12,276 nucleotides of DNA from Firmicutes bacterium UBA2598. Lineage in GTDB: Bacteria; Bacillota; PH28-bin88. The notes beneath the pieces are model-generated. The model ran no database searches and was not told the DNA's origin. It saw only the letters and a program-made list of their open reading frames with translations. The position numbers were made by a program, and so were the translations under genes. Shown piece after piece: positions 7,612 to 12,276 of this stretch. How positions within the stretch are numbered: position 1 is the stretch's first letter; every line of letters begins with the position of its first letter. The stretch spans positions 1-12,276 of the forward strand of contig DDKM01000057.1 of assembly GCA_002339345.1 (NCBI GenBank). The letters are read 5' to 3'.

Positions 7612-9861
7612 TTGATTACCAGAGAAAAAATCCTGAAACACATGCAACACAAGACATACCGGCCGCTCACGGTGGAAGAGCTGGCAGCAGCCCTGGAAGT
7701 GGAGGATATGGAAGCATTCCTCCGCCAGCTGGCCCGCCTGGAACAGGACGGGGCGGTGATTCTTACCCGTAAGGGCAAGTATGGTTTGCCGGAAATGATG
7801 GGTCTGGTGGTGGGTAGGGTGCAGGCCCATGCCAAGGGCTTTGCCTTTGTCATTAACGATCGCGCCGGTGAACCCGATGTCTTCGTCAGCCATGACGATC
7901 TGGCTGGTGCTATGCACAATGATCGGGTAATCCTGCGGATAGCCCGCCAGGGAGGGGAGGGCAGCAAGCCGGAGGGAGAGGTCATCAGGATCCTGTACCG
8001 GGCTAACCAGCGGGTGGTGGGGACCCTTGAAAAGGGTCAGGCCCTCGCGGTGGTGGTACCCGATGACAGCAGGTTAAAACATGATATCCTCATCCCCCCT
8101 GACAGCATGGGTGGTGCACGCCCCAAGGACAAGGTGGTGGTGGAGATTACCCGCTGGCCGGAACAGCGCCGTAGTCCGGAGGGCAAGGTGGTGGAGGTGC
8201 TGGGTCGTCGCGGGGAGCCGGGAGTGGACGTACTTTCCATTGTGCGCAAGCACCAGCTGCCGGAAGCCTTTGACAAGCGTACGCTAAAGGAGGCCGAGGC
8301 CGTCCCCGGTGAGGTGCAGGCGGAAGACCTGGTCGGGCGGCGGGACCTGCGGGATCTTCCCATGGTCACCATTGACGGTGAAGATGCCAAGGACCTGGAT
8401 GACGCCGTATCCATCCAACCTCTCCCTGGCGGCCTGCACCGCCTGGGTGTCCATATTGCCGACGTGGCTTTTTACGTCAAGGAAGGCAGCAAGCTGGACA
8501 GGGAGGCCCTGGCCAGGGGGACCAGTGTTTACCTGGTGGACCGTGTCATTCCCATGCTGCCACACCACCTGTCCAACGGGATCTGCAGCTTGAACGCCGG
8601 GGTGGACCGTCTGGCCATATCGGTGTTGATGGATGTCAACCAGCAGGGTCAGGTGATCAATTATGAAATTTTTCCTTCGGTAATCAGGGTCAAGGAGCGC
8701 ATGACCTACACCGCCGTGCGTCAGATTCTGGCGGACAGGGACCCTGTTCTGATGGAACGGTACAGGGATTACCTTGAAATCTTTAACCAGATGGAGTTTC
8801 TATGCCATGTGCTGCGCCAAAAACGGCTGGCACGGGGAGCCATCGATTTTGACTTTCCGGAATTCAAGGTGAAACTGGCGCCTGATGGGAAACCTACGGA
8901 AATTGTCCGGCGCAGCAGGACAATTGCAGAACAGATCATCGAAGAATTCATGATTCTTGCCAACGAGACGGTGGCGGGATATATGCACCAGCGGGGGGTG
9001 CCATGCCTCTACCGGGTTCATGAAGAGCCCTCGGAGGACAGCCTCCAGCAGCTCAATGAGTTCTTGCATACTCTGGGCTACCACGTGAAGGTAGGCCGGC
9101 GCGTCCAGCCGCGGGCATTCCAGGAGGTACTCCAGAAGGTGGCCGGAAGGCCGGAGGAAAAGGTGGTAGGGATGGTCATGCTGCGATCCATGAAACATGC
9201 CCGGTATGATGCGGAGTGCCTGGGCCATTTCGGCCTGGCCTCCGCACAATACCTTCACTTTACTTCACCTATCCGCCGGTACCCGGATCTCATCGTACAC
9301 CGTATGCTGCGGGAGGTGTTGGCCAAGGGCCGGATCAATCCCAAGCGGCTGGCCAAGCTGGAAACCCTGATGCCAGAGTGGGGGGAACAGTGTTCCCTGC
9401 GGGAGAGGGTAGCGGAGGAGGCGGAACGGGAGACCGTTGATTTAAAGATGGTGGAGTACATGACCCGCCATATTGGGGAAACCTTTCCGGCCATCATATC
9501 CGGAGTCACTTCCTTTGGTTTTTTTGCTGAATTGCCCAAGGGGGTGGAGGGTCTGGTGCATGTTTCCACCCTGACCGATGACTATTACCACTACCATGAG
9601 AAACAGTTGATGCTGGTGGGACAACATTCCGGCCGCACATTCAAGCTGGGTGGCCAGGTGGAGGTTCAAGTGGTTAGGGCGGATGTAGAAAACCGGCAGA
9701 TTGACTTGGAGCTGGCCGGTGAACGGGGTGCAGGTGCCGGCAATACATTGCTGCCGTCCTTTTTAAAGTATGAGAAGGAAAAGCCGGTTACGCAAAAGGT
9801 CAAGGGGAATGGTCGGAGGAAAAAGCGGGGAAATGGGGTAAAACGAGCTTCTTCCCGTTGA
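7612..9861 (+). CDS. rnr: Ribonuclease R
   Basis: Processive 3'-5' exoribonuclease of the RNB family, able to degrade structured RNA and, with SmpB-tmRNA, messages on stalled ribosomes. I prefer TTG 7612, 9 bases after GGAAAGGGAG (7593-7602), giving 749 residues; ATG 7591 adds seven residues but lacks a ribosome site and overlaps the G-rich motif. Order of domains: N-terminal winged helix (about 1-60), cold-shock OB domains (about 65-220), the RNB domain with IDGEDAKDLDDAV (Asp255, Asp258, Asp261, Asp263-Asp264) as metal-binding cluster, then an S1 domain (about 622-702). A Lys/Arg-rich tail of about 25 residues ends the protein. It is followed closely by smpB and ssrA, its functional partners. 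Confidence 0.96.
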   Translation: MITREKILKHMQHKTYRPLTVEELAAALEVEDMEAFLRQLARLEQDGAVILTRKGKYGLPEMMGLVVGRVQAHAKGFAFVINDRAGEPDVFVSHDDLAGAMHNDRVILRIARQGGEGSKPEGEVIRILYRANQRVVGTLEKGQALAVVVPDDSRLKHDILIPPDSMGGARPKDKVVVEITRWPEQRRSPEGKVVEVLGRRGEPGVDVLSIVRKHQLPEAFDKRTLKEAEAVPGEVQAEDLVGRRDLRDLPMVTIDGEDAKDLDDAVSIQPLPGGLHRLGVHIADVAFYVKEGSKLDREALARGTSVYLVDRVIPMLPHHLSNGICSLNAGVDRLAISVLMDVNQQGQVINYEIFPSVIRVKERMTYTAVRQILADRDPVLMERYRDYLEIFNQMEFLCHVLRQKRLARGAIDFDFPEFKVKLAPDGKPTEIVRRSRTIAEQIIEEFMILANETVAGYMHQRGVPCLYRVHEEPSEDSLQQLNEFLHTLGYHVKVGRRVQPRAFQEVLQKVAGRPEEKVVGMVMLRSMKHARYDAECLGHFGLASAQYLHFTSPIRRYPDLIVHRMLREVLAKGRINPKRLAKLETLMPEWGEQCSLRERVAEEAERETVDLKMVEYMTRHIGETFPAIISGVTSFGFFAELPKGVEGLVHVSTLTDDYYHYHEKQLMLVGQHSGRTFKLGGQVEVQVVRADVENRQIDLELAGERGAGAGNTLLPSFLKYEKEKPVTQKVKGNGRRKKRGNGVKRASSR

Positions 9862-9885
9862 CAAGGACCAGTAGTTTGTTATAAT
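9858..9885 (+). promoter_or_regulatory. Consensus sigma-A promoter for smpB
   Basis: TTGACA (9858-9863) and TATAAT (9880-9885) both match the consensus at all six positions, with a 16-base spacer. The -35 box overlaps the rnr stop codon TGA (9859-9861). Initiation is expected near 9892, giving smpB a short leader of about 24 bases. It would let smpB, and possibly ssrA, be expressed independently of rnr. Confidence 0.85.
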
Positions 9886-9915
9886 ATTACTCACTGTGAT
9901 GCCGGGGGGATTGGC

Positions 9916-10383
9916 GTGGGAGAGAAAATCAAGGTGGTCACCGATAACCGCAAAGCACGCCATGACTATTTTGTTGAAGAAACCTATGAAGCAGGTATCG
10001 TGCTGGCCGGGACGGAGGTAAAATCCTTACGGGCCGGCAAAGCCAATTTAAGGGATGCCTATGCCCGTATCGAAAATGGGGAGATGATGTTGTATAATAT
10101 GCATATCAGCCCCTATGAACAGGGCAACCGGTTTAACCGGGATCCTATCCGGCCGCGCAAACTGCTGCTGCACAGGGCGGAGATCAACCGCCTGTGGAGT
10201 AAAGTCAGGGAAAAGGGACTTACTTTGATCCCGCTCAAGGTCTACTTCAATGCCCGGGGCAGGGCCAAGGTGGAAATCGGCCTGGCCAAGGGCAAGAAGC
10301 TGTATGACAAGCGGGATGACATCGCCGCCAGGGATGCCCGGCGGGAAGTGGAAAAGGCCTTCCGGGAACGGCAGAAATTGTAG
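9916..10383 (+). CDS. smpB: SsrA-binding protein SmpB
   Basis: SmpB binds the tRNA-like domain of tmRNA and brings it to the empty A site of stalled ribosomes. The product has 155 residues, the family's usual length. The start is GTG 9916, 5 bases after a G-rich site (9904-9910). Visible signatures: NRKARHDYFVEETYEAGIVL at the N-terminus, GTEVKSLRAGKANL in the OB fold, and the basic C-terminal tail KGKKLYDKRDDIAARDARRE, which becomes helical in the mRNA channel. The upstream promoter at 9858-9885 and the ssrA gene 98 bases downstream fit the usual smpB-ssrA pairing. No defects are seen. Confidence 0.97.
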   Translation: MGEKIKVVTDNRKARHDYFVEETYEAGIVLAGTEVKSLRAGKANLRDAYARIENGEMMLYNMHISPYEQGNRFNRDPIRPRKLLLHRAEINRLWSKVREKGLTLIPLKVYFNARGRAKVEIGLAKGKKLYDKRDDIAARDARREVEKAFRERQKL

Positions 10384-10409
10384 GCCGAAAACTGCGGGGT
10401 TCTCTCGGC
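10384..10409 (+). terminator. Weak hairpin after smpB
   Basis: GCCGA (10384-10388) pairs with TCGGC (10405-10409), with a possible inner AAC/GTT pairing. It begins right after the smpB stop and is followed by AATTTAGTTT. The stem is short and the U-run broken, so it may be a leaky terminator or simply chance. Confidence 0.3.
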
Positions 10410-10448
10410 AATTTAGTTTAAGACGGGCCCACAACTGCATATCCAGCA

Positions 10449-10454
10449 TATAAT
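10449..10454 (+). promoter_or_regulatory. Probable -10 box of ssrA
   Basis: TATAAT is perfect and lies 27 bases before the mature tmRNA 5' end, leaving a leader of about 20 bases for RNase P to remove. No good -35 box is found 16-18 bases upstream (the sequence there is GC-rich), so strength or additional factors are uncertain. Confidence 0.5.
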
Positions 10455-10481
10455 TAGGGATGGGCCTTGGAAATTAGCTTT

Positions 10482-10831
10482 GGGGGTGTACTGGTTTCGA
10501 CGGGGGAAGGATTGGCAGGAATAGCGAGCCGGGGTTCCATCAGCCCGTAAAACGGTGGAAAGTTTTAAAACGCCAACGAAAATTACGCTTTAGCTGCTTA
10601 ATTGCAGCTAACCTCCTGCCCGCTGCTCCCGCGGTGCGGGGCCAGGGGGTCACCACAGCGGGATACTCCACACCCAATTCTCGGAGGGTCTGGGGGAATT
10701 TCATCGAGATAGTCCCGGCGTAGCCTGTCTGCGGGCGCCACCAGGGGCGAAACCTAAAACACAGACTGCGCTCGGAGAAGTTTCTGTGGGTTCTCCTTCG
10801 GACAGGGGTTCGACTCCCCTCACCTCCACCA
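10482..10831 (+). ncRNA. ssrA: Transfer-messenger RNA (tmRNA), one-piece, 350 nt
   Basis: tmRNA rescues stalled ribosomes by acting first as alanyl-tRNA and then as a short message for a degradation tag. The 5' end GGGGGTGTACTGGTTTCGAC is the conserved tmRNA start. GGGGGTG (10482-10488) pairs with CACCTCC (10821-10827), including a G3-U70 wobble, the identity element for alanyl-tRNA synthetase. The discriminator A and an encoded CCA follow (10828-10831). The T arm is AGGGG / TTCGACT / CCCCT (10804-10820). The tag frame lies at 10572-10601 and the long middle region is where the pseudoknots fold. The molecule is complete despite an inserted element starting at or near its 3' end. Confidence 0.97.
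10572..10601 (+). CDS. tmRNA proteolysis tag reading frame (ANENYALAA)
   Basis: Resume codon GCC at 10572 begins the frame A-N-E-N-Y-A-L-A-A, then TAA at 10599-10601. With the alanine delivered by tmRNA itself the full tag is AANENYALAA. The YALAA ending is the standard recognition signal for ClpXP-type proteases. The bases just upstream (TTTTAAAAC) occupy the position of the resume-codon determinant. Confidence 0.93.
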   Translation, partial: ANENYALAA

Positions 10832-12275
10832 TTGCAAGATTATCCGAACCATCTTGGTTCGGTTTTTCTTTTTCTTGGGGTAAATCACCTAAATTAATCG
10901 TCTTGTTGCCGTTCTGATAGTTGTAGGTGATATATATTTTATCCTCATACACAAAAACAGCGTTTACAAAGGTATCTATTACAAGACGCATATAGTCCGG
11001 GTCATCAACTTCCCCGCCCTTGAATTGTTCAAGCCAAAACATAATATGTTCTTTGGTCAGCATAGGCTTAACAATCTTTTCAGAAGCTATTTGCGCTTCA
11101 AGTTCCGTCTTTTGTGCTTCAAGTTGATTAAGACGCGCCTTTGTAGTATCGCTGAATACGCCTTGCTCTATGGCCGTAATGATATTCTTAATAGCCTTGT
11201 TCACTTCGGATAGTTGCCTTTCAAGAGACTTTAGCGGGCTGCTTGCCGCTTCGGACAGTTGTATCCTAACCCCATTTTCGGCTATCAGTTCGATAATATC
11301 ATCCGTTAACAGCTTGACCGTTTCACCAACAACAAGGTTTTCCAACCAGTCTTTTTTAACCGGCAACTTTTCACAGTCATTATTCCGCTTGCGCTTAGTG
11401 CATTTATAGTAATAATATACCTGGCTTCTGCCTGTGCCGGATTCTCCCACCATATTAGAGCCGCATAACCCACAGAAGCATTTTGTAGACAGCAAATAAT
11501 CAGCTTTTGCCTTTGACCGGGCAGGGGCTTTTTTGTTTTTCCGCATCTTTATTTTCACCCTTTCAAATAGCGCCCTGTCTACAATGGCAGGCACGCCGTT
11601 TTCGATTAATATATCCTGATACCGGTAAATGCCGATGTATTTTTCATTCTTAAGAAGGGTATGGAGGCTATTCTTATTAAAGGCAACACCACGGCTTGTC
11701 TTAAAGCCTTTGCCGTTAAGGTGGTTGATTATTTCCGTTACCGTATGCCCTGCGTCGTACATATCAAAAATAAGCGCCACTGTAGGCGCTGTATCAGGGT
11801 CTATTTCGAATTTCTTGTCCGCGCCTATCTTATACCCTAAAGCGATATTCCCGCCTGTTATTTGGCATTTTAACGCGCTCTGACGCATACCCCGCAATAT
11901 GTTTTGTGAAAGGTTTGCGGAGTAATATTCCGCCATGCCCTCCAACATTGCTTCCAGAATAATGCCTTCAGGGGTATCGGCAATGTTTTCTTTAGCAGAC
12001 AGCACCTTAACACCGTTCTTTTTCAATTTTGCCTTATAGATAGCACTGTCATACCGGTTACGGGCGAACCTGTCCAGCTTCCAGACAATAACGGCATCAA
12101 ACAGTCTTGTTTCGCTGTCGGTTATCATCCTCAGGAAGTCGGCGCGGTGGTCACTCTTGCCGGATAATGCACGGTCTATGTAAGTGCCTACGATGGTTAT
12201 GTTGTTATGCCGGGCAAATTCCTGACAGTCGTATATCTGCCCTTCGATGGACTGTTCCGTCTGATTTGCTCCCGG
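10701..12275 (-). CDS. Large serine recombinase (5' end outside window; C-terminus runs into antisense ssrA)
   Basis: Site-specific recombinase of the large serine integrase type, expected to insert and excise the element it belongs to. 524 codons are visible; the first visible residues (QTEQSIEGQIYDCQEFA) lie just after the missing catalytic-serine motif, so the true start is beyond the right edge and ATG 12128 is internal. Domains: resolvase catalytic core with YIDRALSGK and LDRFARN (active-site Arg codons at 12071-12069 and 12062-12060), the long linker helix, a Recombinase domain (about 11550-11870), a zinc ribbon with CFCGLCG and CTKRKRNNDC (about 11365-11495), and a coiled coil (about 11070-11240). 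The frame has no stop before the tmRNA boundary and takes its last 43 or so residues (VEVRGVEPLSEG onward) from antisense ssrA. A+T content is visibly higher than in the host genes, which suggests transfer. Confidence 0.92.
   Translation of the reverse strand, partial: PGANQTEQSIEGQIYDCQEFARHNNITIVGTYIDRALSGKSDHRADFLRMITDSETRLFDAVIVWKLDRFARNRYDSAIYKAKLKKNGVKVLSAKENIADTPEGIILEAMLEGMAEYYSANLSQNILRGMRQSALKCQITGGNIALGYKIGADKKFEIDPDTAPTVALIFDMYDAGHTVTEIINHLNGKGFKTSRGVAFNKNSLHTLLKNEKYIGIYRYQDILIENGVPAIVDRALFERVKIKMRKNKKAPARSKAKADYLLSTKCFCGLCGSNMVGESGTGRSQVYYYYKCTKRKRNNDCEKLPVKKDWLENLVVGETVKLLTDDIIELIAENGVRIQLSEAASSPLKSLERQLSEVNKAIKNIITAIEQGVFSDTTKARLNQLEAQKTELEAQIASEKIVKPMLTKEHIMFWLEQFKGGEVDDPDYMRLVIDTFVNAVFVYEDKIYITYNYQNGNKTINLGDLPQEKEKPNQDGSDNLAMVEVRGVEPLSEGEPTETSPSAVCVLGFAPGGARRQATPGLSR
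10801..10836. other. Inferred attachment-site junction at the tmRNA 3' end
   Basis: The T arm and acceptor of tmRNA are common integration targets. The host-like RNA gene ends at 10831 and element-like sequence follows. Serine recombinases use short cores, so the actual crossover could be a few bases anywhere around here, or past the terminator at 10844-10875 if that belongs to the host. The second att copy is not in the window. Confidence 0.4.
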
Positions 12276-12276
12276 T
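10832..12276. mobile_element. One end of an integrated element at the ssrA 3' end (continues past window)
   Basis: Immediately after the tmRNA CCA end the base composition shifts toward A+T and the only gene is a recombinase pointing back at ssrA. A recombinase next to an attachment site in an RNA gene is the usual layout of an integrated phage, conjugative element or genomic island. The exact boundary is uncertain by some tens of bases, and cargo and element type cannot be judged from this window. Confidence 0.75.
10844..10875 (+). terminator. Rho-independent terminator of ssrA
   Basis: CCGAACCA (10844-10851) and TGGTTCGG (10855-10862) form a perfect 8-bp stem with a 3-base loop, followed by TTTTTCTTTTTC. 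It starts 13 bases after the tmRNA 3' end, the right place to end ssrA transcription. Unusually, the whole hairpin lies inside the recombinase coding frame on the other strand, where it reads as part of QEKEKPNQDGSDNL. Confidence 0.88.

Noticed and set aside
11025..11883. + strand open frames inside the recombinase region
   Set aside because: They are shadows of the recombinase coding strand, with no ribosome sites or known motifs.
10860..12276. CRISPR array, toxin-antitoxin pair or defence system in the element end
   Set aside because: No regularly spaced repeats or second gene are visible; the segment is fully occupied by the recombinase. Any such cargo would lie beyond the window.

Overview
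The window is a high-G+C Firmicutes chromosome segment, most likely from a clostridial relative of the Peptococcaceae / Desulfotomaculum-Pelotomaculum group. This rests on gene order, G-rich Shine-Dalgarno sites, frequent TTG starts and the protein flavour; the exact genus is an inference. All core genes are on the + strand. They run from lower glycolysis (3' end of tpiA, then gpmI and eno) into secG, a membrane pyrophosphatase (hppA), a carboxylesterase of the Est30/YvaK type, a hotdog thioesterase, an HD-domain protein, RNase R (rnr), SmpB and the tmRNA gene ssrA.

Region by region: 1-3126 holds tightly packed tpiA-gpmI-eno. 3127-3344 is a 218-base gap with mutually exclusive hairpins and a possible promoter ahead of secG. 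3345-5718 holds secG and hppA, closed by a long hairpin. 5767-7519 holds est, thioesterase and HD genes that overlap or abut. 7612-10831 is the trans-translation and RNA-decay block: rnr, then smpB with its own perfect sigma-A promoter whose -35 box overlaps the rnr stop, then ssrA. The tmRNA is complete and one-piece, with an encoded CCA, a G3-U70 pair and the tag ANENYALAA. The secG-est-rnr-smpB-ssrA order is the familiar Firmicutes arrangement; hppA, the thioesterase and the HD gene are additions to it.

From the tmRNA 3' end to the window edge the DNA becomes visibly more A+T-rich. It carries a large serine recombinase on the - strand, with its N-terminal catalytic serine off the window. 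This is best read as one end of an integrated mobile element that uses the ssrA 3' end as its attachment site. The recombinase frame has no stop before it crosses the boundary. It runs through the rho-independent terminator that now serves ssrA and on into the antisense strand of the tmRNA gene, ending at 10701. The last 43 or so residues of the predicted protein are therefore antisense tmRNA sequence, so the recombinase tail may differ between the integrated and excised states. This is the most unusual part of the window. The cargo of the element lies beyond the right edge and cannot be judged here.
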